DNA of 64,000 nucleotides. It comes from Rhizobium sp. Pop5. GTDB lineage: Bacteria; Pseudomonadota; Alphaproteobacteria; Rhizobiales; Rhizobiaceae. The translations under genes were made by a program, and so were the position numbers. The stretch covers positions 2,108,001-2,172,000 of the forward strand of contig NZ_CP099399.1 of NCBI RefSeq assembly GCF_024721175.1, read 5' to 3'. Shown here piece by piece: positions 40,166-48,667 of the stretch. Below the pieces are notes generated by a model. It was not told the DNA's origin and searched no databases. It was given only the letters and a program-made list of their open reading frames with translations. The number at the start of each line of letters is the position of its first letter. Positions within the stretch are counted from its first letter, which is position 1.

Positions 40166-40170
40166 CGGAT

Positions 40171-40440
40171 TCACCTTTCCTTTGCGTCTGTTCGCCGTCC
40201 CGTTCGTCCGGCCTGTCTCCAAACTTCATGCGGTCGCCCTTTCGGGCGAGCGATCATCAACCGGCGATCAGCCGCCGGATCTCGTAGCCGTGCCAGCGCC
40301 TGAAGCTCCCTGGCTTCAGCGCCGGTGATCCCGATCAACGCCTCGCCCGCCGGCACGCCACCGCGCATCAGGCAATGGCCGACCATCCCGTCGAGCAGCT
40401 CCGCCTGCCGGAGAAGGCTCGGGAATGTCCGCCCGCTCAT
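40171..40440 (-). CDS. Hypothetical early phage protein
   Basis: The 89-residue product starts MSGRTFPSLLRQAELLDGMV and is helical. A basic C-terminus (RRLMIARPKGRPHEVWRQAG) suggests nucleic-acid contact. Its ATG overlaps the stop of the Cro-like gene (ATGA, 40437-40440). I do not recognise the family. Confidence 0.6.
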   Translation of the reverse strand: MSGRTFPSLLRQAELLDGMVGHCLMRGGVPAGEALIGITGAEARELQALARLRDPAADRRLMIARPKGRPHEVWRQAGRTGRRTDAKER

Positions 40441-40670
40441 CGCCGCTCCGGCAGCATATCGTCGGCCGAAAGCTCGATAGCGCGCTCGCGCGCCACCTTG
40501 ATCAGCAGCAGCTGGTCGCGGCCACCGATCAAACCCTCATCATCGCCGAGCGCCCGGCTGATCTTGGAGCGATGGCACCCCATCGCTCGCGCCAGTTCCG
40601 CCTGGGAAAGGCCGATCTTCTCGTAAACCTTCCGCCATGGAGTCTTGTGGTCCTGACAGAGCCTCTGCAC
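40437..40670 (-). CDS. Cro-like helix-turn-helix regulator
   Basis: The 77-residue product is a single XRE-type helix-turn-helix: WRKVYEKIGLSQAELARAMG, CHRSKISRALGDDEGLIGG. It is divergent from the CI-like gene at 41034 and heads the leftward early operon, which is the position of a Cro-type repressor. The 363-nt space between the two contains dyads that could be its operators. Confidence 0.8.
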   Translation of the reverse strand: MQRLCQDHKTPWRKVYEKIGLSQAELARAMGCHRSKISRALGDDEGLIGGRDQLLLIKVARERAIELSADDMLPERR

Positions 40671-41033
40671 GTGCGCTCCCCGATTGATGCGATAATAGCA
40701 ACATATGATGCGACAGCAGCATCGTCAAGCCTGACTAGGCCGATTATGGGATTTTATTCCGATAAATCGAGGAGCGATAGCGTGCAACAATTCGATACAG
40801 GAATATTTTCCTCATTGATATTGACTCCAGAAGGCAAAGTCAATTATCTAGGTTGCAGAACGAAGAAGGAACGCCGAAAGTTCTCAACCACCGTCGCGGC
40901 CGAAATGCCGCCGGCATCAGTCATGAACTCATGCAATTTACGCAACGTGATGCGACAACGTCTCATCCGCTTGCCGTTTGTTGCGAAATCTGCAACAACT
41001 CGGTTCCATCAAATGATGTTTGAGGAAACCGGG
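40671..41033. promoter_or_regulatory. Prophage immunity control region
   Basis: Between the divergent Cro- and CI-like genes are two dyads: GATGC/GCATC (40707-40723, 7-nt spacer) and TTGTTGC/GCAACAA (40978-40998, 7-nt spacer). Extra half-sites GATGCGA (near 40685 and 40949) and GCAACA (near 40699 and 40784) also occur. The region is more AT-rich than the phage genes. These are the best operator candidates; no promoter can be assigned with confidence. Confidence 0.5.
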
Positions 41034-41654
41034 ATGACCGAAATCGATAAGAAGTGGTTTTTCCAGAAGCTGGACGAACGGCAGAAATCTGTCAGAGGCC
41101 TCGCGCGGCATCTCAGCATAGATCCTTCGGCCGCCTCGCGCATGCTGTCTGGCACGCGGAGAATGAAGATGGAAGAAGCAAACCAGATTGCGTTGTTCCT
41201 GGGCGTTTCGCTCTCGGACGTTCTCAATCACGCCGGCGTTTCGGTCGAGCCGGACGGAACCCCTACCCGCATCCTGCTGGCAGCTGTTATCAACGAGACA
41301 GGCTCCGTCGAGCGGCTGAAGGAGCCGCGCCCGCTGCCGCAGGCCGTCATCGACCGCGCCAAGGCGGCCGTGCGCGATTTCGTCGAAGGCCAGGTCATCG
41401 CCGCCCAGGTGCGGGCGGCCTCCGGACCGCTGTCGATCTGGGACGACGCCGTCATTCTCTTCGGCCATACCGACGAGGTCGAGACGGCGGCGATCGGCGT
41501 CCTCTCCATCTGCCGCACCCGGGACGGCGACCAGATCATGGCCAAGGTCGAGCGCGCCCGAAAGACCGGCGAGGCCCGCATCCAGACCGCGTCAGGCGCC
41601 ACCGAGGAAACCCTGCTCGACACCGCCACCCCGGTCCTTGCGGTCATTCCGTAG
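41034..41654 (+). CDS. CI-like phage repressor
   Basis: The 206-residue product has an N-terminal helix-turn-helix (RQKSVRGLARHLSIDPSAAS, RMLSGTRRMKMEEANQIALF). A C-terminal region, LSIWDDAVILFGHTDEVETA, has no clear S24 protease serine/lysine pair that I can see. It would maintain lysogeny by binding the dyads upstream. GAGGAAACC precedes the ATG at 41034. The frame is open far upstream, but no better start is visible. Confidence 0.75.
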   Translation: MTEIDKKWFFQKLDERQKSVRGLARHLSIDPSAASRMLSGTRRMKMEEANQIALFLGVSLSDVLNHAGVSVEPDGTPTRILLAAVINETGSVERLKEPRPLPQAVIDRAKAAVRDFVEGQVIAAQVRAASGPLSIWDDAVILFGHTDEVETAAIGVLSICRTRDGDQIMAKVERARKTGEARIQTASGATEETLLDTATPVLAVIP

Positions 41655-41705
41655 GGCGGGTGCACTGACGAAATCGGCTGCTGCATAGGACACCGCCCAC
41701 CTGCC

Positions 41706-41822
41706 TTGTCCTTCGAGGCACCTGCAGGGCATATCGAGATCAGGCGCTCTCGGGTCTTGGCGCGGCATTCTCCACCGTCCTCATCCAGGGGTGCGATCCG
41801 CAGGATCGCCTCGAAGGACACG
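41706..41822. repeat. Palindromic intergenic repeat, RIME-related
   Basis: TGTCCTTCGAGGC near the left end is inverted as GCCTCGAAGGACA near the right end. CTCATCCAGGGGTGCGATCC lies between them. It belongs to the same sequence family as the GCCTCGAAGGACGAGGC part of the RIME-like copies. It lies between the CI-like gene and the protease gene. Confidence 0.55.
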
Positions 41823-41923
41823 CCGCAACGCCACGTCTGCGCGGCCCTGACGCCGAAACCGCCCGCCCAGAGCGGTTCAATTTTTCACGGAAGCTCAGAA
41901 CCGCTCAACCTTTTTGTTTTTAC

Positions 41924-41970
41924 GCAATTCCCGGCCAAAGCGCTTCGCGCTTTGCCTGGAATTACTCTAG
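41924..41970. repeat. GCAATTCC...GGAATTAC palindromic repeat, copy 3
   Basis: GCAATTCC (41924-41931), an inner palindrome AAGCGCTTCGCGCTTT and GGAATTACTCTAG (41958-41970). The end overlaps the stop codon of the HtrA-like gene. It matches copies at 598-642 and 28389-28436. Confidence 0.6.
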
Positions 41971-42923
41971 GACCGCGCCATCGGCACCAGGCTCTTCTTC
42001 TCGATCCGCCCGGCCACGGAAAACACCAGGATCTCCGTCTCCTTGCCGATCCTGCCGCCGTCCATCAGCCTGACGATATCGTCCACGCCGCCGACCGGGC
42101 TGCCATCGATCGCGAGGATATAATCACCCTCCTGCAGCCCGCCCTTCGCCGCCGGCCCGTCCGGTTCGACGCGCCGGACGCGGACGGAAGTCGTCTGCGC
42201 CGTGCCGGCCGCAAGTGCCACCCGGCGCGGCAGCACGATCGTATCGCCAGCAATGCCGATGACGGCACGCCGCACCTGGCCGTGGCGCAGGATCTCCGAA
42301 ACCACGAAATTGGCCGTATTCGACGCAACCGCGAAGGCGATGCTCTGCGCGCCCTGAATGACGGCGGTGTTGACGCCGATCACCTCGCCGCCGGAGGAGA
42401 CCAGCGGCCCGCCCGAATTGCCGGGATTGAGCGCAGCATCGGTCTGGATCACATCCTCCATCAGCCGGCCGCTTGCCGCCCGCATCGAGCGGCCAAGCGC
42501 CGAAACGATGCCGGCGGTGACCGTCCATTCGAAGCCGAGCGGATTGCCGATCGCAATCGCGATATGGCCCCTGCGCAGGCGCTGGGAATCCCCGAGCTTC
42601 GCCCAGGCGCCGGTGCTGGAATCGGCGCGGATGAGCGCGATATCCGTATCGACATCCCGGCCGAGCACTCGCCCCTCGGTCACGAATCCGTCGGGCGTGG
42701 TGATGCGAACGCCCCTGGCGTCGTCGACGACATGGCTGTTGGTGATGATGAGCCCATCCGGCGAAATCGCAAAACCCGACCCATGCCCCTGCCGGCCGCC
42801 GACCCTCTCGATCCGGCTGACCGCCGGCCCAACCATATCGACCGCCGCCGCAATCGACTGCGAATAGGCATCGATCAGCGCCCCATCATTCTGAGGCACG
42901 ATCTCCTTATCCATATAACCCAT
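41967..42923 (-). CDS. HtrA/DegP-like serine protease (S1C) with one PDZ domain
   Basis: The 318-residue product has a trypsin-like domain with H64 (IITNSHVVDD), D94 (RDVDTDIALIR) and S170 (LNPGNSGGPL). One PDZ domain follows from about residue 225 (VRRVEPDGPAAKGGLQEGDY, ILAIDG). Unlike periplasmic DegP/DegQ it has no signal peptide and so is probably cytoplasmic. GAGGAT lies before the ATG at 42923. Its place between immunity and lysis modules, with repeats on its 3' side, suggests cargo rather than a phage gene. Confidence 0.88.
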   Translation of the reverse strand: MGYMDKEIVPQNDGALIDAYSQSIAAAVDMVGPAVSRIERVGGRQGHGSGFAISPDGLIITNSHVVDDARGVRITTPDGFVTEGRVLGRDVDTDIALIRADSSTGAWAKLGDSQRLRRGHIAIAIGNPLGFEWTVTAGIVSALGRSMRAASGRLMEDVIQTDAALNPGNSGGPLVSSGGEVIGVNTAVIQGAQSIAFAVASNTANFVVSEILRHGQVRRAVIGIAGDTIVLPRRVALAAGTAQTTSVRVRRVEPDGPAAKGGLQEGDYILAIDGSPVGGVDDIVRLMDGGRIGKETEILVFSVAGRIEKKSLVPMARS

Positions 42924-43061
42924 TGTCTGATCCTCAGGCAGCAAGAACGGCCGCCCCGCTGCCGGCAAAGCCACCGCGATTGCGAGGGTTGGCCATGGCG
43001 CTGTTGTGTAGAGATTAGATGGTTGGGATGAGGGTTGCGTTCAAGTAGATGGCGGCCGACC

Positions 43062-43457
43062 TCACCGAGCAAACCGCCGTGCGATCAATGCGCCGGCATC
43101 ACCGATCACGATGGCGGGAACCAGCACCAAGGCCATGCTGTGGATGTCGGGAGGAACATCAACCACGACGAGATGAAGCCCAAACCATGGATTGACGATC
43201 TGGACGAGATAGATCGACGCCCACCAGATGCCGAAGGGAACGACGATCAGCCAGCGGCCGACCCGTGTGGCGCTCCAGCGATCGGCGGCCTCGGCAACCG
43301 CGATATCGCGCGCCGCCTCGATGCCTTTGATCGCCTGCTCGGCAGCAAGGCGCTTTTCATCGGTCTCGGCATCGAGCTTCGCCTTCCAGGCGGAAAGCAG
43401 CGGCGCCGTGAATGTCTCCATCACGCCGCCGAGAAGAAGCTTCGCCAGCCAACTCAT
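43062..43457 (-). CDS. Probable holin-type membrane protein
   Basis: The 131-residue product begins MSWLAKLLLGGVMETFTAPL, has a charged helical middle (AKLDAETDEKRLAAEQAIKG) and two membrane helices (RWLIVVPFGIWWASIYLVQI and MALVLVPAIVIGDAGALI). This resembles three-segment phage holins. Its ATG overlaps the stop of the preceding holin gene (ATGA). With its neighbour and the 84-residue protein it forms a lysis cassette, although the endolysin lies 6 kb away. Confidence 0.65.
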   Translation of the reverse strand: MSWLAKLLLGGVMETFTAPLLSAWKAKLDAETDEKRLAAEQAIKGIEAARDIAVAEAADRWSATRVGRWLIVVPFGIWWASIYLVQIVNPWFGLHLVVVDVPPDIHSMALVLVPAIVIGDAGALIARRFAR

Positions 43458-43657
43458 CGCGCCCACCCGAACCGGCTGGCAAGATAGTACCAGGCTTCGG
43501 CAGACAGACCGATAACGGCGCCGGCGGCGATTTCGACTATCATCGAAATATCGGGGTCATTGGAAAGAAGATTGCCGACATCAGGCGAGAAAACGCCCTT
43601 TGCCACCAACGCGGCGGCGAGATAACGCAAGGCAATGCGAACAACAACGCTCATCAT
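43454..43657 (-). CDS. Small phage holin (Pam3-gp28-like)
   Basis: The 67-residue product has two hydrophobic segments (VRIALRYLAAALVAKGVF and IVEIAAGAVIGLSAEAWYYL) separated by a short polar turn. This is the layout of Pam3-gp28-type holins. AAGGAGACC precedes the ATG at 43657. It overlaps the next gene by 4 nt. Confidence 0.7.
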   Translation of the reverse strand: MMSVVVRIALRYLAAALVAKGVFSPDVGNLLSNDPDISMIVEIAAGAVIGLSAEAWYYLASRFGWAR

Positions 43658-43711
43658 ATCAGAGGTCTCCTTGGAGCCGCTATCCTAGCCCGGTAAGAGT
43701 TGAGCGCCGAA

Positions 43712-43966
43712 CTACGGACCGATATGCGCGAGAGAGCCAGACGCGATGATCTTAAAACCGGCGCCGACTGCCAGGACGATGACAGGGGTAACAACAGCCC
43801 AGATGGCCCTGCCGATCCTGTTCGTCAGCTTGTCGACGCTGCCCTCGATCCGCGCCAAGGCGGCGTTGATGTGCGGATGCTGCGCCTCTAGATTGACGAC
43901 GCGCTCTTTCAAGCCGCTCACCCTTTCGTGCAGTTTCTCGATCTCTGCTCTAAATTGCTGATCCAT
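43712..43966 (-). CDS. Phage membrane protein with coiled coil, lysis-associated
   Basis: The 84-residue product has an N-terminal coiled coil (IEKLHERVSGLKERVVNLEA) and one C-terminal membrane helix (IWAVVTPVIVLAVGAGFKII). Similar small proteins sit in phage lysis cassettes. It is not a clear spanin because the helix is C-terminal and no lipobox is present. The function is uncertain. Confidence 0.6.
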   Translation of the reverse strand: MDQQFRAEIEKLHERVSGLKERVVNLEAQHPHINAALARIEGSVDKLTNRIGRAIWAVVTPVIVLAVGAGFKIIASGSLAHIGP

Positions 43967-44023
43967 GGATTTACTCGACGTGGTTTTGCTCTTTGGGTGG
44001 CGACGGCTGTCGGCAACGCCGTG

Positions 44024-44431
44024 TCAAGAGGCGGGTTGAAACTGGGAGGCCCAGCGCCAAAGGTCATCCATCTCAGCGGGCGTGATGCCCATCGTTTGGC
44101 CAAGGAGATCAATTCGAGGGTCCTCCCGATGATAGGCTTGGGTATCCTCGACCATGATCCTGATGGCCTCCTTCTCCTGCGGGGTTTTGTCAGCCATGGT
44201 GGAGATGACCTCCATGATATCGACCTTGTAGACGGGCGGTTCCAGCTCCAAAGCGGCGAGCCAGAGCTGCCATTTCTGAAGTACTGGAAAGCCCGTTGAC
44301 GGGCTCAGAAAGGTGACGACATCAGGATGTTCATCCGAGATGGCTTCAAGACCTTCCATGGCTGTGGGGCTAGAGAAGACCCCGGCAACCCTATGGGACT
44401 CCGGATCCCTACGGACGTGCACAACTCTCAT
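44024..44431 (-). CDS. Probable tail fibre assembly/chaperone protein
   Basis: The 135-residue product starts MRVVHVRRDPESHRVAGVFS and continues with PVLQKWQLWLAALELEPPVY. Its ATG overlaps the tail-fibre stop (ATGA). A short protein coupled to a tail fibre gene is typically a fibre assembly chaperone, so the call rests mainly on position. No domain is diagnostic. Confidence 0.5.
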   Translation of the reverse strand: MRVVHVRRDPESHRVAGVFSSPTAMEGLEAISDEHPDVVTFLSPSTGFPVLQKWQLWLAALELEPPVYKVDIMEVISTMADKTPQEKEAIRIMVEDTQAYHREDPRIDLLGQTMGITPAEMDDLWRWASQFQPAS

Positions 44432-46047
44432 GCTTGTAACCTCGCTACTGTGTAGTCATCCCAACCATGGGTAAACAAGCTGACATCGCCGCTGCCGACG
44501 GGGATGTCGAAGCGCGCCCACAAAGTACCTGTGCCGGTTGTTCTCACCCTGGCACCCATCTGGAAGCGAACGGGAGAAACGATATTGAGGAATATGTTGG
44601 CGTCCCCATTGGTGCTGGCATGCTCCTCCGTATCGCAGCGGAAGTTGACAACGGAGCCGTTGCTTGCGGCAGCTTGAATAAGCAGGCGTGCATCGACGGA
44701 GATGCCGTCAGGGAGACCGACTGGGTTATAGGCTACACTGTCAAACGGGGAGTTGGCGGAAAACTCCGTTGTCCCAGCGACCAGCTTCACCCTGCTCCCA
44801 TACTGCTTGAACCCCACAATCTGCGAACTCGCATTCGTCAGGAAAGACCCAATCCGGCCATTCGTCAGAATCTCCCACCCAGCCGGCACCGTCACCCCTG
44901 CCGAGGTATTCGAAAGCGACGCGATGAAATCGCCAATGCTGATGTCGGAGAGCTTGCGCAGCACATAGACATGGTATGTCTTGCTTGCCGCGACCGTGCC
45001 GGTGTCCAGGAAGCCACCGCCCGTTCCCGCCGACCAGGCAGCGTTCAGCCTCTTGGTCAAAACGGTGCTGAAAGAGGTGTATTTGCCGCCGAAGCGTGCA
45101 TCGCCGGCGCTGATGTCGAGGCTGGTGAGCGGTACGCCGGCATTGGGGTTCGGCACCAGCCCGCGAACGAAATCGGGCATGACGAGCTTTGCCGCGATAG
45201 CGTCCCTGTCAGCCTGCAGGTCGGAGATTTTTGCGGCCGTCACGGTTCCGTCGGTCGGCACCCAGCCCGCGGAGCCATAGACCCGCATCCCCCGGTCCAC
45301 GTTGTTGAAATAGAGGTCGCCCTCCCGCAGCGCCGATCCGTCTGCTCTTAGAGCCGGGTTGACGGCGGAAGCACCGAGATAGACATCGGCAAAATTCGTC
45401 ACATCCTGGATATTGGCCGCCACGGTCCCGACATTCCCCGCCACGCCGGCAACGGCGACCGTCTGCGCCGCGATCGCGGCAACGGCGGCCACCTGCGCCG
45501 CTACGGTGGCAACGGTCGCGATCTGCGCGGCGACGTTGGCCGCCGGCGGAATGCTCTGCGCCACGCTCGCCAGTTCCGTCACCGGCTCGATGATCGAGGC
45601 CAGCCGCAAGACGCCGTTGATGAGCTCGGCGATCTCCGTCGGCGTCGAGGTCGGAGAGACGACGATCGCCCGGTCAAGCCGCTCGCTCAGCTGCAGGTCG
45701 CGCTGGGCGGCGATGTCGAGCGCGGTTTCGATGGTCTTTGCCGAAAACGGCCCCTGGTTCTCCAGCTCCGTTTCCTGGGTAAACGGCACGTTGAGCAGCA
45801 GGGTAACCGTCTCCTGGGCGGAGGGAGCGCAGCTCGCCCCGGTATTGATCGAACCGCCCTCGGGATTGCCGACGCCGGAGACGCTGTAATCGGCGTCGAG
45901 CGTCAGGATCTCCTCGTCGCCATTGGCGCGCCGCTTGATGACGAGCAGATGCCGCTCGTCGGCGATGAAGAAATCATAGTCGAAAACGGTCGTCACCGCA
46001 TTGCCGGGATAAGGGCCGGATCGATTGTTCGTGCTTGATATCGTCAT
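44428..46047 (-). CDS. Phage tail fibre protein
   Basis: The 539-residue product begins with a T7-like fibre attachment domain (SGPYPGNAVTTVFDYDFFIA). A long alanine/valine-rich heptad region at about residues 165-215 (AAQIATVATVAAQVAAVAAI) suggests a trimeric coiled stalk. A receptor-binding part follows from about 280 to the C-terminus. It would contact the cell surface of the rhizobial host. Low-complexity codon repeats underlie the stalk. Confidence 0.8.
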   Translation of the reverse strand: MTISSTNNRSGPYPGNAVTTVFDYDFFIADERHLLVIKRRANGDEEILTLDADYSVSGVGNPEGGSINTGASCAPSAQETVTLLLNVPFTQETELENQGPFSAKTIETALDIAAQRDLQLSERLDRAIVVSPTSTPTEIAELINGVLRLASIIEPVTELASVAQSIPPAANVAAQIATVATVAAQVAAVAAIAAQTVAVAGVAGNVGTVAANIQDVTNFADVYLGASAVNPALRADGSALREGDLYFNNVDRGMRVYGSAGWVPTDGTVTAAKISDLQADRDAIAAKLVMPDFVRGLVPNPNAGVPLTSLDISAGDARFGGKYTSFSTVLTKRLNAAWSAGTGGGFLDTGTVAASKTYHVYVLRKLSDISIGDFIASLSNTSAGVTVPAGWEILTNGRIGSFLTNASSQIVGFKQYGSRVKLVAGTTEFSANSPFDSVAYNPVGLPDGISVDARLLIQAAASNGSVVNFRCDTEEHASTNGDANIFLNIVSPVRFQMGARVRTTGTGTLWARFDIPVGSGDVSLFTHGWDDYTVARLQA

Positions 46048-46192
46048 GTGCCGTCACTCGCTTGGTTTCAGAAAGACCATAAGCGCCGATGGTTGTTTCC
46101 CCATCTGGCTGGAGTGGATATTTCGCGGGAAAGGTAGGCCGTCCGCCGGCAGACCTCGACCAGACGATCGAATGATGGCTGGCTTTGGCATC

Positions 46193-48631
46193 TCAGGGCG
46201 CTTTCCTCGCAATGGGATTTGTCTTCCGGTTCACACGGGCGGTTTCAGCGGCCTTATTCACACCCTCGATGGCACGACGTGCCTGTTCATCCAGGTCGAC
46301 GGCCTTGGCATCGCCAGAAGCCTTACCCGCAAGGCGTCCTGCCTTCTCGTTGACGCTAGCGGCTTCGGGGTCTTTATCCACGCCCTCGACAGCCCGCCGC
46401 GCCTGTTCGTCCATATCGACGGCCCCGTCATCTCCAGGTGCTTCTTTTGCGAAGCGTCGCGGGGCACGATTGACGCGGGCGGTTTCAGCATCTTTCTCCG
46501 TGCCTTCGACGGCGTCACGTGCCTCCTGGTCGATGCGCGCGCCTTCGGCATCTTTCTGCGCCTCTTCCTCACGCCGTTTAAGTTCCTTGGCCTCTCGCAT
46601 GGAGATGTCGCCGGGGCGCAACTTTGCATTCTCCTTAAAGAACTCATCATGTTCGAAGCCGGCAATTCTTGCAGCATAGGTCGCAGTCGAGATTTTCAGA
46701 TCGCCGCCAGCGGCAAGCGCGTCGTCAAGATCGCTGCGGCTGACCAAGCCGAGGCGGTTAATCTCCTTACGAGGATCGATTCCCCGCTTCACGAAATAAT
46801 CGACAAACCTCTGGGCCGGAACATAAATGCTCTCAACAGGACCGTTCCGCATTGCCTGCGCGACAAACCACCGAAATCTATCCGGATCACGCTGACGCAG
46901 TTTGGATGCCTGCGCCTGCCGGGATATTTCCCCGATGGTGACTTCCGTTTTCCCAGGTCCCCCGTCTTGCAGCCGACTGCCGGGACTGCTGGAGAATTTT
47001 GCGCCCTTTATCATCGCGCGGACGGCCAGATCCATCGCGGTGACAAAGGCGCCTGCGGAAAAATTGACCGCAACGCCGTCGATCAGGCTTTTGTCAGGCG
47101 CATAGAGATATTTCGCGATTGCGTTCTGCAACGCTTGCTGACCGGCATTCTGAGTTCCCGAAATCACGGCCTGCAGGCCAACGTATTTGAGAAATGCTGC
47201 CGCGCCCGCCTTCGCGACAGGAGCGGGAATGAAGCGGCTAACCGGAACGCTGCCGAGAATGCCCGGAACGATGCCGCCATAAGCAGCTATCGTCTGCGTA
47301 TGCTCGTCCTTGCCAGCCTTGCGGGCTGCTGAAGCTGCGTCGCCAGCGTTCTGCGCCGCACTATAGGCGACCGCTGCGCTGCCGCCCGACGCAGCAGCAA
47401 TGACAACCAACGGCAACATAGAGCCAAAAGCCTCTCCGAACTTGCGACCGGGACTATTCTCCATTCCGGGCCGGGCCTTCCAAAGACGCCCGCCAAAGTC
47501 CTGTGTCCACGCACCACCCGCCTGCAGGTCCATTGCCAACGCATTCAAAGGATCCTCAAGCCTCGCCGCAGCCCCCTCCGGTGTCTCGTCGCCGGCTAAC
47601 AGGTCGCTGACCACGGATTGAGCAATATTCGGGTTGATCTCGCCCTGAGCCCATATCTGATCGCGCAGTTCCTTCTCTTGTTCTCGGGATAGTGTTTTGC
47701 CGTAAATCCCGATAATGGCCGCCGCCAATGCTTTGCGGGACTCGGAGCCTGCAGAGAAGACCGACGCAAACACCTGGCCGGTACCTTCCATCGCCTTTCC
47801 GACCGACCCAACGGCGCCACCAGGGACACCTTTTACAGCCTCGACAACCTCTAAAGCGTCGCGGGGTGTCTTCGGATTGAGCACAGCCAGGGCTTCCTCG
47901 CCCGTACGTTTGCCGGCTAACACGTCTTGAAGAACCGATTGAAAGTTCTCCCGGTCGAGATCCAGCTGCACCTCTATCCGGTCCTGTAGCGCAGCGATCT
48001 CTTCCTTGCTCTTGCCCTTCGCTTCGGCGACCTCTTGGGCTAGCACCTCCTGGATGGATTTCTCGGGTGCGGCCGGGGTGCTCGCGTTGTGCAGGGCAGC
48101 CGGTGGCGTATTGACACCCGGGCTGTCCGCGTCCACCGGGCGCACATTCGGCCTGCCGAGCCGGTCAAAATACGCGAGCGTCGCCAGGTCGTCGGCGGCC
48201 AACGCCGCATTTCCAGGCGTGAGCAGCCAGTCGGACAGTACCGGCGCCTGGGAAAGAATCGTCGCGTTCTGCGCCTCCTGCAGTGTCTGCTGAAAGCTGT
48301 CGCGATACTGCTTCACCAGCGCTAACGGCGGCACCGGACCGTCCGTCTCCCTCGCATAATCCTCAGCAAGGCGGAGATCGCTCGCCACCTGATCGGGGTC
48401 TTCATTCGAGGAGCGGAGCATGATACCCGCCGCCGCGGGCGGAAGGCTGTTCGGTATTGTTGGTTCCGTCAGCGGCGCCGGAACGCCTGTCGTCTGCGCA
48501 GTCTCGTTGGCGGGGAGAAGATCGCTCGCCGGTTGCTCAGGGGAACCGTCGGCGGCAGCATTGGCTTCTGGCCCACCCGTAGTTGTTATCTTCGTTTCCG
48601 GCAGCGTTTCCAATAGCTTGTCTCCAAACAT
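46193..48631 (-). CDS. Large ejection (internal virion) protein with C-terminal tandem repeats
   Basis: The 812-residue product is helical with a hydrophobic region at about 405-430 (GSMLPLVVIAAASGGSAAVA) and another near 455-475. This fits a phage ejection protein that inserts into membranes during DNA entry, like the last virion gene of T7-like phages. Residues 690-812 hold three tandem units of about 38 residues (D-x-D/E-Q-A-R-R-A-V/I-E-G-V-x-K-x-x-E-A/T-A-x-V-N). It is shorter than many such proteins, so a C-terminal truncation is possible. The start at 48631 lacks a clear ribosome site. Confidence 0.65.
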   Translation of the reverse strand: MFGDKLLETLPETKITTTGGPEANAAADGSPEQPASDLLPANETAQTTGVPAPLTEPTIPNSLPPAAAGIMLRSSNEDPDQVASDLRLAEDYARETDGPVPPLALVKQYRDSFQQTLQEAQNATILSQAPVLSDWLLTPGNAALAADDLATLAYFDRLGRPNVRPVDADSPGVNTPPAALHNASTPAAPEKSIQEVLAQEVAEAKGKSKEEIAALQDRIEVQLDLDRENFQSVLQDVLAGKRTGEEALAVLNPKTPRDALEVVEAVKGVPGGAVGSVGKAMEGTGQVFASVFSAGSESRKALAAAIIGIYGKTLSREQEKELRDQIWAQGEINPNIAQSVVSDLLAGDETPEGAAARLEDPLNALAMDLQAGGAWTQDFGGRLWKARPGMENSPGRKFGEAFGSMLPLVVIAAASGGSAAVAYSAAQNAGDAASAARKAGKDEHTQTIAAYGGIVPGILGSVPVSRFIPAPVAKAGAAAFLKYVGLQAVISGTQNAGQQALQNAIAKYLYAPDKSLIDGVAVNFSAGAFVTAMDLAVRAMIKGAKFSSSPGSRLQDGGPGKTEVTIGEISRQAQASKLRQRDPDRFRWFVAQAMRNGPVESIYVPAQRFVDYFVKRGIDPRKEINRLGLVSRSDLDDALAAGGDLKISTATYAARIAGFEHDEFFKENAKLRPGDISMREAKELKRREEEAQKDAEGARIDQEARDAVEGTEKDAETARVNRAPRRFAKEAPGDDGAVDMDEQARRAVEGVDKDPEAASVNEKAGRLAGKASGDAKAVDLDEQARRAIEGVNKAAETARVNRKTNPIARKAP

Positions 48632-48667
48632 GATGAGGAGACAAGCTTAGAATCCAGACGGTTGGCA

